Origin: Thermoplasmata archaeon
GTDB lineage: Archaea; Thermoplasmatota; Thermoplasmata; Lutacidiplasmatales; UBA184
NCBI GenBank assembly: GCA_021796385.1
Contig: JAJYXQ010000030.1
Location: 60,607-124,606 of the forward strand
Direction of reading: 5' to 3'
DNA: 64,000 nucleotides
Notes under the pieces: generated by a model
The model's database searches: none
Told to the model about the DNA's origin: nothing
What the model saw: the letters and a program-made list of their open reading frames with translations, nothing else
Shown here: positions 19,372 through 30,311 of the stretch, piece after piece
Position numbering within the stretch: the stretch's first letter is position 1
Layout of the letters: each line of letters starts with the position of its first letter
Translations under genes and position numbers: made by a program

Positions 19372-20985
19372 TCAGTGGCCGTGATCCCCACCAGGGGAGG
19401 GGCCCCCGGCGGGTTTCTTGGAGGCAATCACATCATCGATCCGGAGGACCATGTTCGCCACTTCCGTTGCGGATGAGATGGCCTGTTGCTTGACCCGGAG
19501 GGGTTCGATGATCTTGCGCTCGATGGCGTTCAACCACTTGCCGTTCTCGATGTTCACGCCAGCGTTCTTGTTCTGCGCTTCGTGCTGCTGCCGGAGTTCG
19601 ATGATCGTATTGATGGCATCATAACCGGCGTTCTCCGCCAACGACCAAGGAATCACTTCCAAGGCCTGGGCAAAGGCTTCCACGGCCAATTGCTCTCGCC
19701 CTCCAACCGTGGGAGCGAACTTGCGCAGTCGAACCGCCAGCGCCATTTCGGTCGCTCCCCCGCCAGGGCAGACGTAACCGTCTTCGACCGTGGCCGAGAC
19801 GACCTTGAGTGCGTCGTGAAGCGACCGCTCAATCTCTTGAACCACATGCTCCGTGCCGCCCCGGATGAGGATCGATACGCTCCGAGGGTTGTTGCACCCC
19901 GTGACAAAGGTCATGTTTGAGTCGCCGATCTTGCGTTCTTCGACCTTGGCAGCGCTTCCCAGGTCCTTAGGGGTGAGTTCCTTGATCCCCACGACCACCC
20001 GGCCGCCCGTAGCCCGTGCCAGTTTGCTCATGTCGGATTCCTTGACCTGCTTGACCGCGAAGATACCGGATTTCGCAAGGAAGTGCAACACCAGATCGTC
20101 GATGCCTTTCTGGCAGATGACCACGTTCGCTCCGACTTCCTTGACCTTCGTAGCCATGTCGCGAAGAGTCTTCTCCTCCTCGTCGAGGAAGCCCTGGATC
20201 TGGGTGGGGGACTTGATGTTGATCTTACTCTCGAATTCGGTCTTCTTGATCTCGAGGGCGCTGTTGAGGAGCACGATCTTCGCGTTCTTGATCTCCTTGG
20301 GCATCCGAGGATGACCCCGCTCCTTATCTAAGACGAGCCCGTCGATAAGTTGAGTGTCGGTGATCGTTCCTCCCGCCTTTTTCTCCACCTGGATCAAACT
20401 GACGTCGGCGAGGTTCTTTCCCTCCCGCTTTTCCACGATGTCCCGCACCGCCTTGACGGCCAGGGCGGCGAGTTCGTCACGGCCATCGACGCCCTTCGAG
20501 TTCATGGCGGTATGGGCCACGATCGTAAGGGTTGCGACGTCGTCCGGAGTGACCTTCACCCCGATCTCATCTTGGAGAATCCGTTCGGCCTCCTTCATCG
20601 CGACGGAAAAGCCTTTGGACAGTACCGTGGGATGCACGTTCTGCTCCAAGAGGTCCTCGGCCCTCTTGAGTAACTCACCGGCCAGGACCACGGCGGAGGT
20701 CGTCCCGTCCCCGCACTGCTGGTCTTGGGTCTTCGCAACCTCGACCAGCATCTTGGCAGCGGGGTGATCGACGTCTATTTCCTTAAGGATCGTGACACCG
20801 TCGTTCGTAATCGTGATGTCCCCCATCCCATCGACCAGCATTTTGTCCATGCCGCGTGGTCCGAGGGTGGTTCGCACGGCGTCGGAAATGGCCTTGGCTG
20901 CGGCGATGTTGTTGCTCACCGCGCCCTTGCCCTTCTCACGTTCGGTCCCTTCCCTCAGCACCAAGATTGGAGTGCCTTGCAGCAT
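19372..20985 (-). CDS. ths: Thermosome (group II chaperonin) subunit
   Basis: [71 protein letters not shown]-terminal GG-rich tail. Confidence 0.97.
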   Translation of the reverse strand: MLQGTPILVLREGTEREKGKGAVSNNIAAAKAISDAVRTTLGPRGMDKMLVDGMGDITITNDGVTILKEIDVDHPAAKMLVEVAKTQDQQCGDGTTSAVVLAGELLKRAEDLLEQNVHPTVLSKGFSVAMKEAERILQDEIGVKVTPDDVATLTIVAHTAMNSKGVDGRDELAALAVKAVRDIVEKREGKNLADVSLIQVEKKAGGTITDTQLIDGLVLDKERGHPRMPKEIKNAKIVLLNSALEIKKTEFESKINIKSPTQIQGFLDEEEKTLRDMATKVKEVGANVVICQKGIDDLVLHFLAKSGIFAVKQVKESDMSKLARATGGRVVVGIKELTPKDLGSAAKVEERKIGDSNMTFVTGCNNPRSVSILIRGGTEHVVQEIERSLHDALKVVSATVEDGYVCPGGGATEMALAVRLRKFAPTVGGREQLAVEAFAQALEVIPWSLAENAGYDAINTIIELRQQHEAQNKNAGVNIENGKWLNAIERKIIEPLRVKQQAISSATEVANMVLRIDDVIASKKPAGGPSPGGDHGH

Positions 20986-21030
20986 TGTGTCGTACCTCGG
21001 CGCGAGTGAATTAGTTCTTCTATATATACT

Positions 21031-21495
21031 TTACTCTAGCAGACCGCGGTCCCGGCATTCGTCCTCCACCGCGTCGCGCAGATAGCGAAGCGCCGGGTCG
21101 GTGAGGCCACCCATATGGAGCATGAGGTAGGCGAGGTAGAGCCGCTCGAGCTGCTTACCGTTGGTACTCTTCCGGCTGGCGTTTCCCCCGGGAGGGAAGG
21201 GAACGTTCTCGAGAAGTTCAGGTGGAAGAGTCGAAAAGAGCGGGGCCTTCTTCGGTTGAGGGAGGAAGGACGTCAGGGGCTCGGAAGCCGCGACGTCGGT
21301 TTCGGCGGTCGCAGATTCCTCTTCCATGCGCCGGGCGGCCCGATGGTCCACTCGGACGGTGGTATCCCGGGGATCTTGGAACTCCTCGATCTTCTTTCCG
21401 GTAACATCCTCCACGATCTTGCGGATGGACCAGTGGTTGCCATGACCGCCGTGGCTGCGGGGAGGTTCAGGGGGCTGGTCGGACCTGTCTGACAT
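21031..21495 (-). CDS. Conserved hypothetical protein
   Basis: Open frame filling the gap; start trimmed to MSDRSDQPP. Confidence 0.5.
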   Translation of the reverse strand: MSDRSDQPPEPPRSHGGHGNHWSIRKIVEDVTGKKIEEFQDPRDTTVRVDHRAARRMEEESATAETDVAASEPLTSFLPQPKKAPLFSTLPPELLENVPFPPGGNASRKSTNGKQLERLYLAYLMLHMGGLTDPALRYLRDAVEDECRDRGLLE

Positions 21496-21555
21496 TCGTC
21501 TGACAGCATAACGGCCCAAGCCGTACTTAAAGTGAACTGCTCCAGTGGAATCTTT

Positions 21556-22119
21556 TCAGGCCTTCGTGAAGTGTTTCTTGAGCTGGGACCACTCCTCGAA
21601 GGAGATCAATTCCTTCCCTCGAGCCCGGTTCACATCCCGGAGATCCCGGAGCTCGAATTCTCGAATGAGCTCCTCGATCGGTCGCAATGTGCTCGATGTC
21701 GCTGGAGCGGCAGAGGGATAGGTCCGGCTACCCTCCCCCCCCCGACCGAATTGCTTGATCAGCATATCGTGTTCGGCTTTGGTGATCTGTTTCTCCCACA
21801 GGAGATCGTCTATGTGTTCGATTGAGCGAGGGGTATAGATTTGGAGCAACACCTCGAGAGTACGAGGGGCAGCACTCTGGAAGCCGGGTATGTCGGCCGG
21901 TTCCACTGGTCCGGACGACTCCCTTTCGTATCGCGAGAACATGTCCTCGAATAAACGTCGCAAGGAACTGGTGACCTCGGATATCTCTTCCGGTGACGGA
22001 GGACCTCCTCCTTCGGGTTCGAGATGGGATGAGAGGGACAACTTCCACGGGGCCTGCCCGATACCACGGTCGACTTCACCCTCGATGCTCACGACCAAGC
22101 TCTTTTGTTTAACTGACAT
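21556..22119 (-). CDS. Hypothetical protein with short helical C-terminal repeats
   Basis: Start trimmed to MSVKQKSLVVS; repeated IEHIDDLLWEKQITKAEHDMLIKQF / IEELIREFELRDLRDVNRARGKELISFEEWSQLKKHF. Confidence 0.55.
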   Translation of the reverse strand: MSVKQKSLVVSIEGEVDRGIGQAPWKLSLSSHLEPEGGGPPSPEEISEVTSSLRRLFEDMFSRYERESSGPVEPADIPGFQSAAPRTLEVLLQIYTPRSIEHIDDLLWEKQITKAEHDMLIKQFGRGGEGSRTYPSAAPATSSTLRPIEELIREFELRDLRDVNRARGKELISFEEWSQLKKHFTKA

Positions 22120-22183
22120 CTGTTGAACACCTGGGTCGCAACTGTGCTGCAAGCTTTTAACCATTCCCCTCCTCCACCATCCC

Positions 22184-25100
22184 ATGCGGTGGCAACTCAT
22201 GGCCCTATGCGAACGTCGGCGGTTTAATGTTGTTGTGATTAGCGCTCTGGTGCTGGTCGGGCTTCTCCAACTTCCGGGGGCTCTCTTCGGAGCGATCTCA
22301 CAGGAGAGTCTCAGCCCCGCATCAACAGCCACCTACGGAGTGCCCGGACTGGGTCCGGTGCAGGGTCAACTAGTGCTGGGAGCCCCTTTGAGCAGTTCGA
22401 CCATAGTGACGGGAACCCTCGTGTTCCCCGGTCAAGACCCAACGCTGCAAGCGCAGATTGCCCAATCCGTGAATGACCCAACCTCTCCGCTATACCATCA
22501 TTTCATGACCGGAGAAGAATTCGATCAGATGTTTGCCCCTTCACTTTCTTTGCAAGATTCCCTTCGAAGTTACCTAGTTGCGCATGGTGCCAATGTCTCT
22601 GTGGTGAACCCTTTCTTTTGGAACATAGCGGGAACGGCTTCTTCGCTAGGTGCCGCCTTCGGCACGAGTTTCCATCACGCGAGGCTTTCCGGGAAGGAAG
22701 GCTTCTTTCCGTCGCACCCACTAGAACTCCCTGTAGAGTATCGCGCCCTGGGGGTCGAGATCCAATCCGGTTTCCAGTCCTTCGTTGCACCTCACCCCGC
22801 CAACCTGCTTCGATGGCACCCGCCGACGGGAGCCCGAGGGAGTCTAAACCGGCCCGGCGCCACGCTCTCCCTAAATATGTCGATGACCAACGGGGGGTTC
22901 TTCCTGTACACCGGAACGGCGGATTATGTCAATCCCCCCACGAACATGAACGGCACATATGAGCTCAACATCACCGGGGGCGCTGCCCCTTACACCATTA
23001 CGTGGAACTGGGGAGATGGTTCGCGGGAGGTGCTCACGGCTTCGAGCGCCCACGTGTTCGCCAATCATATGTACTATATCCCGGCCCAAGCGGATTATTG
23101 CAACAGCGTCGCGTGCTGGAACCTCACCGTATCCGTAACGGATAAGGCAGGAGATTCCGGGACTATGACCGTCGGGGTGTTCACCGGCTTTTCTCCGATG
23201 ACCGGCCAGCTGTACTATGACTTGAAACCTCTTTTCAAACTGGGGGACTCTGGAGCGGGAACCAAGATCGGCCTTGGGGAAGAGTGCGACCCCTCTTTTG
23301 CGAACAGCCAATATATGGCGGATGCCAACAAATTCTCCCGCATGTTCGGGCTCCCGCTGTTCACTACGACGACCCTCGTGCTGATGGGCTCGGGGGCATC
23401 AACTTGTTCGGGGGGTCAGGCGGGTTGGTCCGGTGAGACGATGCTCGATATCGAGTGGGCCCACGTTTTTGCACCGAATGCCACCTTGGAGGTCGACCTG
23501 GCGAACTCGGACCCTGGGGAAGGTGATGCGACCTGGCTTACCACCTCGAATGGCGTTTTCATCGCATCCAACAGCTGGGGAGGGGCGACCTCAGGCTATG
23601 ACACGACCTGGAACCAGGCGGCATCACAAGGACAATCCTACCTGACGGCCTCCGGAGATTGTGGCTCGGCGGGCCTTTCGACATCATACCCTGCCGACAT
23701 TCCGACGGGGGTCGGCGTTGGTGGTACTCAGGTCTATCCCATGGCGAGCGGCGTCTTTGGGACGGAGTACGCTTGGAATGGGACCACGGATCCGAACGGT
23801 TGTGCGAATGATGAGGGCTCTACCGGTGGATACACGACTGCCTACCCTGCCCCGGCCTACCAGCAAGGGATGCAAGGCTTTGGGCTCCAGGACCCATCGG
23901 GATGCACATCGGTCACCTGCCGGGGTGTCCCGGACATATCCGCCATCGGTGGAACCTGGGTTGAACTTGTTGACAATGGCTCGTGGGTGTTGAGTGCGGG
24001 CACCTCCCTCGCTTGCCCTTCCACGGCCGCCATGCTGGACGTGATGTACCAGTACAACGGGACGGCCAACAAAGCGAACGGGATGGCCAATTACGGATTG
24101 TATGCCATTGCGAAAGGGTCAAGCTACCATACGGGCTTCTTTGACATTCAGGTCGGCAACAACCTTGTCTCCGGTGCCGGGTATACCACCCAACCCGGCT
24201 GGGACCCAGTTACCGGTCTCGGAAGTTTCAACGTAAGTCAGTTGGCCCAACTTCTGGCCAAAGAGAACGGCAATACCAAACCGTACGCTCCCCTCACCGT
24301 GGTGATGAGCACGAACGTAACCTACGGCCCAGCGAGCCTTTCTGTGAGCTTCGGTGCCGATACGGCGGGTGGTACATCAAGCCTTTCAGGATATAGCTAC
24401 ATTTGGAACTTTGGCGACGGGACAACGAGTCCGTCCACGACCTACTTCACGAGCCATGTGTACGCATCTCCCGGAGTCTATCACGCCTCGGTCAATGTGA
24501 CATCAGGCGCGACCAGTGCGACGTCGAACTCGGTTACCATCGTCGTTGCAAAATCGATTTCAGGGGGTTCCGGTATCTTGATCACCTCCTTTACGGCGAC
24601 ACCGAATCCGGGCACCGTCGGGTCATCGGTCACTTTTGCAGTGAGTGCCTCTGGGGGCACGACACCCTTCACTTATGCGTACTCCGTTTTGCCGCCAGGC
24701 TGTACCACACAGAATGCATCCAGTCTCACCTGCACGCCCACTTCCCTAGGCACTTGGAATGTTACCGCCACGGTCACGGACGCGGCCCATAATTCGGCAA
24801 GCAAGGTGCTGCAGTTTAAGGTCAACCCCTCCGCATCGGGCAATCCGACCGTCACGTCATTCGCAGCCAGTCCGAATCCGGATACTCAGGGGGCGACCAC
24901 CACGATATCGGCCACGGTGACGGGGGGAACTCCACCCTACTCCTACGCTTACTCCGGTCTTCCTACCGGTTGCACCTCATCGAATGCCAGTTTGCTGTCG
25001 TGTACACCCCAGACGAGTGGCACGTTCCCGGTTTCACTCGTCGTGACCGACAGTGTCGGTAAGCACGCGTACGCGAACATTTCGCTCGTCGTGAGCGCTC

Positions 25101-26191
25101 CCGGTTCGAGCCCGCTCTCGCTCGCAGCCTATACCGTTACGCCATCGACGATCAGCGTGGGTACCACGGCAACGTTCACCGTGGGGGCTTCCGGCGGGTA
25201 TACACCGTATGCCTACAGCTACCTTGGACTACCCGGGGGATGCACCTCGGCGGACCTCAGCAGTCTCTCGTGCACGCCCACCACCGCCGGGGTCTTCCAG
25301 GTGACGGCGACGGTTACGGACGCGAAGGGCGCGCAGGTCCAAGGCAATGCAACATTGACGGTGCAACCTCAATCCACCGGCGGCCCGACAATCACTGCCT
25401 TCACGATATCCCCGGCACGGATCACGCTAGGCGGTTCTACGGTCTTCACCACCACTGTTTCCGGAGGAGTGCCCCCCTATACGTACTCGTTCACCGGGCT
25501 ACCGTCCGGATGCCAGTCGACATCCCCTACGTTCACCTGCACTCCCACGGCAACCGGGAGTTTTGCCATCTATGTCGATGTGACAGATACCAACGGAGCG
25601 AGCTATACGGCATCCGGTGCCCTTACGGTCATCCCGGCGGGGATACCACTGGCCATACCCATCTTGACGATCTCATCGGCCAGCGTGATCGCGGGGAGCC
25701 AGATAACACTCACAACGTCCGAGAGTGGCGGGGTCAGCCCGTACAGTTACATCTACTCGGGCTTGCCGAATGGATGTACTTCTGAGAATCTCTATAGATT
25801 CTCTTGCAACCCAACCCAGGTGGGTCAGTTCACCATAAGCGTTGAAGTGACGGACGCGGCCGGACACAGAGCAAATTCCACGGGAGTGCCTCTGTCCGTA
25901 CAATCGATCAACAGCCAATCTTCCGGAAACTCGAGCCAGACCATCTTAGGGCTCAGTCCGTTCGATTGGGTCGTGATCTTGGTGATCGTCGCGGTCGTAG
26001 TGGCAATAGTGGCCGTTGTGTTGCGCCAGAAGGGACGAAAGGGCACCGTTCCCCCTCCCTCGCCCCAACCCTGGGCTCCACCTCCCTCGATACCACAGCA
26101 ACAGAACTGGGCCGGGTCCCCGACGGGTTACCCCCCTCAACCACCGAATCCCGGGTATGGACCGGCCCCACCCCCTCCGCCTGGGTGGTAG
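22184..26191 (+). CDS. Sedolisin-family (S53) serine-carboxyl peptidase with PKD and five Cys-paired Ig-like modules, TM and Pro-rich tail
   Basis: Prodomain (PLYHHFMTGEEFDQMFAP); E-x3-D in GETMLDIEWAHVFAPNA; ASGDCG oxyanion site; GTSLACPSTAAM; VSGAGYTTQPGWDPVTGLG. Confidence 0.9.
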   Translation: MRWQLMALCERRRFNVVVISALVLVGLLQLPGALFGAISQESLSPASTATYGVPGLGPVQGQLVLGAPLSSSTIVTGTLVFPGQDPTLQAQIAQSVNDPTSPLYHHFMTGEEFDQMFAPSLSLQDSLRSYLVAHGANVSVVNPFFWNIAGTASSLGAAFGTSFHHARLSGKEGFFPSHPLELPVEYRALGVEIQSGFQSFVAPHPANLLRWHPPTGARGSLNRPGATLSLNMSMTNGGFFLYTGTADYVNPPTNMNGTYELNITGGAAPYTITWNWGDGSREVLTASSAHVFANHMYYIPAQADYCNSVACWNLTVSVTDKAGDSGTMTVGVFTGFSPMTGQLYYDLKPLFKLGDSGAGTKIGLGEECDPSFANSQYMADANKFSRMFGLPLFTTTTLVLMGSGASTCSGGQAGWSGETMLDIEWAHVFAPNATLEVDLANSDPGEGDATWLTTSNGVFIASNSWGGATSGYDTTWNQAASQGQSYLTASGDCGSAGLSTSYPADIPTGVGVGGTQVYPMASGVFGTEYAWNGTTDPNGCANDEGSTGGYTTAYPAPAYQQGMQGFGLQDPSGCTSVTCRGVPDISAIGGTWVELVDNGSWVLSAGTSLACPSTAAMLDVMYQYNGTANKANGMANYGLYAIAKGSSYHTGFFDIQVGNNLVSGAGYTTQPGWDPVTGLGSFNVSQLAQLLAKENGNTKPYAPLTVVMSTNVTYGPASLSVSFGADTAGGTSSLSGYSYIWNFGDGTTSPSTTYFTSHVYASPGVYHASVNVTSGATSATSNSVTIVVAKSISGGSGILITSFTATPNPGTVGSSVTFAVSASGGTTPFTYAYSVLPPGCTTQNASSLTCTPTSLGTWNVTATVTDAAHNSASKVLQFKVNPSASGNPTVTSFAASPNPDTQGATTTISATVTGGTPPYSYAYSGLPTGCTSSNASLLSCTPQTSGTFPVSLVVTDSVGKHAYANISLVVSAPGSSPLSLAAYTVTPSTISVGTTATFTVGASGGYTPYAYSYLGLPGGCTSADLSSLSCTPTTAGVFQVTATVTDAKGAQVQGNATLTVQPQSTGGPTITAFTISPARITLGGSTVFTTTVSGGVPPYTYSFTGLPSGCQSTSPTFTCTPTATGSFAIYVDVTDTNGASYTASGALTVIPAGIPLAIPILTISSASVIAGSQITLTTSESGGVSPYSYIYSGLPNGCTSENLYRFSCNPTQVGQFTISVEVTDAAGHRANSTGVPLSVQSINSQSSGNSSQTILGLSPFDWVVILVIVAVVVAIVAVVLRQKGRKGTVPPPSPQPWAPPPSIPQQQNWAGSPTGYPPQPPNPGYGPAPPPPPGW

Positions 26192-26223
26192 AAGGCTAAA
26201 TCCCCTCTTGCTCTCCCCGGGCC

Positions 26224-28899
26224 ATGAGCGGCGCGAACCAAGGACCTGCGGTGAGCCAGTGGCAGTCAAGGGGCCAAAAATACCTGATCTATGATGCCGG
26301 ACTTGTGGAAGGAGTGGACCCTGAACGCTTGGCTCGCAGACCCATGGTTCAGAAAATCCTCCTTGAGAACCTGCTTCGTCATACGACGCCGGGGTCTCCC
26401 GAGTGGGAGTCGATCCTGAACCTTGCCAACGGCAACCGGAGCGGACCCAAGGAGAGCCTTCCCTTCTATCCTTCTCGGGTGCTTCTTCAGGACTTCACCG
26501 GAGTGCCGGTGATCGTGGACCTGACTTCTATGCGGGATGCGGCGGTGCGGGCAAACCGCGACCCCCACCAGATCGATTCCTCGGTCCGAATGGACCTGAT
26601 CATCGACCATTCGGTTCAGGTGGATAGTTACGGACATACGGATTCCTTGCAACGGAATGTCGAAAGGGAGTACGAGCGGAATACCGAGCGTTATGCCTTC
26701 CTCAAGTGGGCCCAGAAGGCCTTTCCCCGGTTGCGGGTCATGCCCCCAGGGAATGGGATCTGTCACCAGGTAAATCTCGAGTACCTTGCGTCGGTCGTGA
26801 CCACGGAAGATGGAGTGGCGTACCCGGACACGCTCATTGGGACGGATTCCCACACCACCATGGTGAACGGGCTCGGTGTCCTCGGATGGGGAGTGGGCGG
26901 GATCGAGGCGGAGGCCGTCATGCTGGGCGAACCGTACAGCGTCGACTTCCCAGAAGTGGTGGGAGTTCGTTTGGAGGGGACGCCCCGGCCCGGTGTAACG
27001 GCCACCGATATCGTCCTCACGGTCACCCGTCTATTGCGGAAGATCGGCGTCGTGAACCGCTTCGTCGAGTTCTATGGGCCGGGACTTGCCGGTCTGTCGG
27101 TTCCGGATCGGGCCACGGTATCGAACATGTGCCCGGAGTACGGGGCTACGGCCAGCTTTTTCCCCGTCGATGAGCGCACCATTTCCTACCTCCTCGCCAC
27201 GGGGCGCAGCGCCAACCATGTCCGTCTGGTCGAAGACTATGCTCGTCGGCTCGGAATGTGGCGGGACGCGAGTACTCCATCTCCCGAGTTCGACCAAGAG
27301 GTCGTGGTGCGTTTGGATGAAATAGAACCTGTGATGGCAGGTCCCCGGAATCCGGAGGAGGCCCGATCACTTCCCGAGATACCCGCTTCCTTCAGGGAAG
27401 CACTCGCCGCTTATCGGAAAGATCACCCGTCCAATGGTGGAGGAGGGCACGAACGGTCGTCCGACGGTCGGATCGCCATTGCTGCAATCACGAGTTGCAC
27501 CAACACATCGAATCCATCGGTCATGGTGGCAGCCGGTCTTCTTGCCCGACGGGCGTTGGAGCTCGGGCTGCGGGTGGACCCCTTCGTCAAAACGTCCTTG
27601 GCGCCGGGCTCCAAGGTCGTCACAGCATACCTCGAACGAGCGAAGCTGCTCGAGCCCCTGGCCCGGCTGGGCTTCGCCGTAGTAGGATACGGTTGCACCA
27701 CCTGCATTGGCAACAGTGGCCCATTGTCTCCCCACGCTGCCCAGGCTGTCGAGCAACAGGATGCCTACCTGGTCGCCGTGCTTAGCGGAAACCGGAACTT
27801 CGAGGCCAGGGTGCACAATCAGGTCCGGGCCAACTACTTGGCTTCTCCACCACTCGTTGTCGCAGCGGCGCTTGCTGGCCGGATTGACATTGACCTGTCC
27901 CGGGATCCGATCGGGATAGGGAGCGAGGGCAAGCCCGTCTTCCTCAGGGACATCTGGCCCAAGGACGAAGACATCCGAACGCACCTCGAAGGAGCAATGA
28001 CCACGGATATGTTCGCCAAGACCTATGTAGAGTCGTATTCGGGCGGAGCCTTGTGGGAAAACCTCCATCTCCCGGAGGGGCCAACCTACCCGTGGAAGCC
28101 GGATTCAACGTATCTGCAGGAGGTTCCCTTCTTCTCGCGTCCACGTCCCATCGAGGTGGCCGCAGGCGGTACATTGTTTGACAATGCCCGTGCCCTCGCA
28201 CTTTTAGGAGACAACGTCTCGACCGATCATATCTCACCCGCAGGTGAAATCCCGAAGGACAGTCCGGCCGGAAGGTACCTGACCGATCACGGCGTCCCGT
28301 TTACGGAGTTCAACACCTACGGAGCACGGCGGGGCAACTTTGAGGTGATGGTCCGGGGCACATTTGCGAACACTCGGCTCCGGAACTACCTTGTGGAGGG
28401 GAAAGACGGAGGATGGTCCCGCCACTTGCCCGAGGGTCCGGTCGAGAGCATCTTCGATGTCTCCCAAAAGTACCTCCGGGAGGGCACGCCACTCATCGTC
28501 CTCGCTGGGAAACGATATGGTCAGGGCAGTTCCCGCGATTGGGCCGCCAAGGGACCACTCCTCTTAGGCGTCCGTGCCGTCATTGCAGAGAGCTATGAAC
28601 GGATCCATAGAAGCAATCTCGCCGGCATGGGGATCCTCCCGTTCCAGTTCGTGGATGGCCAAAGTTGGAAATCCTTGGGTCTCACAGGGACAGAGCGCTT
28701 TACCCTTCGCTTGTCCCAAGACCATCTGACAGTGGGGGCGGAAGTCCAAGTGCTGGCCACTGGAAACGGGCCCGAAAAGCGATTCCCGGTCCGTTTGCGC
28801 CTCAATAGCGCGGTCGAACTCGAGTACGCCCGGTATGGTGGAGTGCTTCCTTACGCACTGGGCAAGAAGCTCTCAAGCGAGAAGGCTAATGTCGCGTAA
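26224..28899 (+). CDS. acnA: Aconitate hydratase
   Basis: SHTTMVNGLGVLGWGVGGIEAEAVMLGEP, AITSCTNTSNPSVMVAAGLLARRA, GYGCTTCIGNSGPL, NTYGARRGNFEVMVRGTFANTRLRN, GKRYGQGSSRDWAAKG. Confidence 0.96.
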   Translation: MSGANQGPAVSQWQSRGQKYLIYDAGLVEGVDPERLARRPMVQKILLENLLRHTTPGSPEWESILNLANGNRSGPKESLPFYPSRVLLQDFTGVPVIVDLTSMRDAAVRANRDPHQIDSSVRMDLIIDHSVQVDSYGHTDSLQRNVEREYERNTERYAFLKWAQKAFPRLRVMPPGNGICHQVNLEYLASVVTTEDGVAYPDTLIGTDSHTTMVNGLGVLGWGVGGIEAEAVMLGEPYSVDFPEVVGVRLEGTPRPGVTATDIVLTVTRLLRKIGVVNRFVEFYGPGLAGLSVPDRATVSNMCPEYGATASFFPVDERTISYLLATGRSANHVRLVEDYARRLGMWRDASTPSPEFDQEVVVRLDEIEPVMAGPRNPEEARSLPEIPASFREALAAYRKDHPSNGGGGHERSSDGRIAIAAITSCTNTSNPSVMVAAGLLARRALELGLRVDPFVKTSLAPGSKVVTAYLERAKLLEPLARLGFAVVGYGCTTCIGNSGPLSPHAAQAVEQQDAYLVAVLSGNRNFEARVHNQVRANYLASPPLVVAAALAGRIDIDLSRDPIGIGSEGKPVFLRDIWPKDEDIRTHLEGAMTTDMFAKTYVESYSGGALWENLHLPEGPTYPWKPDSTYLQEVPFFSRPRPIEVAAGGTLFDNARALALLGDNVSTDHISPAGEIPKDSPAGRYLTDHGVPFTEFNTYGARRGNFEVMVRGTFANTRLRNYLVEGKDGGWSRHLPEGPVESIFDVSQKYLREGTPLIVLAGKRYGQGSSRDWAAKGPLLLGVRAVIAESYERIHRSNLAGMGILPFQFVDGQSWKSLGLTGTERFTLRLSQDHLTVGAEVQVLATGNGPEKRFPVRLRLNSAVELEYARYGGVLPYALGKKLSSEKANVA

Positions 28900-29665
28900 G
28901 ACCGGGCGCGAGGGTCGATAGCGGGAGTACTCCTCAAGGGGCAGCTCGTACTCGAGTATTCTCTGCCCCTCCGGGAGAGGATGTACGGCAGGATCGAGCG
29001 GTTCTCCCCGGGGATCACAGAACGTGGACCCCCCATCGAACACCATTGAGTCCTCAACTCCGACCCGGTTGACGTAAGCGAACCCGGTAGCGTTCTCGAT
29101 CGCTCGGGCCGGGATCAGCTTTGCGAACAGAGAGCGGGACGTCACAGGGGAAGCCGAAATGGCCAAGAGCAGCTCTGCACCCTGTAGGGCAAGCTTCCGG
29201 GCCACTTCGGGAAAGAAGACTTCGTAGCAGATGAGCGCTCCAATCCGGCCAAAGGGGGTCTTCAATACTTGTGCTGAGTCGGCGGGAGTGAACTGGAGAC
29301 CCTCCTCGAACGGGCCGAAGTTGGGAAGGTATCGCTTCCCGCTGACTTGTACCTCTCCGGTAGGTCCCACAAGTATCGCGGCGTTCCATATCTCACCCTT
29401 CCGTGCGGGGCTCTCGAATGGGGCGCCGGCAAGAATCCACTTGTCCTGCCGTCGAGCGATCTCCGCCAATGTGGAGAGCTCCTTGCTTCCCTGGCGAAGG
29501 GCCAGACGATGAAGCGAATCCCCAAGTGAGTATCCGGTGAGGAAGAGTTCCGGGAAGGCCACGAGGTCGGCGGTCGGAACCTGGCTGACGACCCCTTCGA
29601 GTGCGCAGAGGTTCTCTGCAACCCGGCGTGGGCGGGGTTTCACTTCTGCTAGCGCCAGCCGCATT
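28873..29665 (-). CDS. Carbon-nitrogen hydrolase (nitrilase superfamily)
   Basis: VAFPELFLTGYSLGD (Glu), GKRYLPNFGPFEEGLQF (Lys), IGALICYEVFFPEVARKLALQGAELLLAISASP (Cys). Start trimmed to MRLALAEVK. Confidence 0.88.
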
Positions 29666-30086
29666 ACCGGAAGTGCTGCCGTACCGCCAGCAAATAGACG
29701 TAGAGAACAAGGAGCGAAAGGAAGATGTAGCTGAACGGAACCTTGAAGAAGAAGAGATAGACCTCTCCCAGAGTGATCGCTGCGATGCAGACCCAAAGGG
29801 ACCAGGCCTCCTGGTGCCAAAGCCCCATCGCGATAGACACGATGGCGGCACCACCAATGGCAAGGATGACTCCCGTGAGCGGCCCGGCATGGATCACGTA
29901 CTGGTTCAGGAACTGGACGAGCGATGATTGGGCAAGGGAACCTATCCAAGGTGAGAAGATATAGATGAGCCCGAGCGCCAGCGCAGCCGCCCCGATGATT
30001 CCCATCAGTATCGCGAGGATGGCCACAAACACCGGCATGTCCTCGTCCGGGTCATGATAAGCGGGCTGCCGCGAATAGGCCTGCAC
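29664..30086 (-). CDS. Small polytopic membrane protein
   Basis: Four predicted hydrophobic segments; overlaps downstream CN-hydrolase start. Confidence 0.6.
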   Translation of the reverse strand: MQAYSRQPAYHDPDEDMPVFVAILAILMGIIGAAALALGLIYIFSPWIGSLAQSSLVQFLNQYVIHAGPLTGVILAIGGAAIVSIAMGLWHQEAWSLWVCIAAITLGEVYLFFFKVPFSYIFLSLLVLYVYLLAVRQHFR

Positions 30087-30311
30087 TTCCCTATGGGAAT
30101 AGAGGGCTTCGCCTATATCCTTTCGGGTGGAGTTCCGGAGTTACGGGTGGACCCTGAAACGGAGGGACCGACCGTTAAGGCGGCCAAGCGGACCTGCCAC
30201 GGGGGGACCAAAACAGGCAATCGCTGAATTGGCGCCCGCCGAGTGGGGAAAATCGCTCGTGGAATCCCTTAATACCCGGAAGTCCTAACCCTGCGAGGAG
30301 AGGAACAAACC

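Noticed and set aside
27367-28068. 233-aa minus-strand ORF
   Set aside because: Antisense to highly conserved aconitase; shadow ORF.
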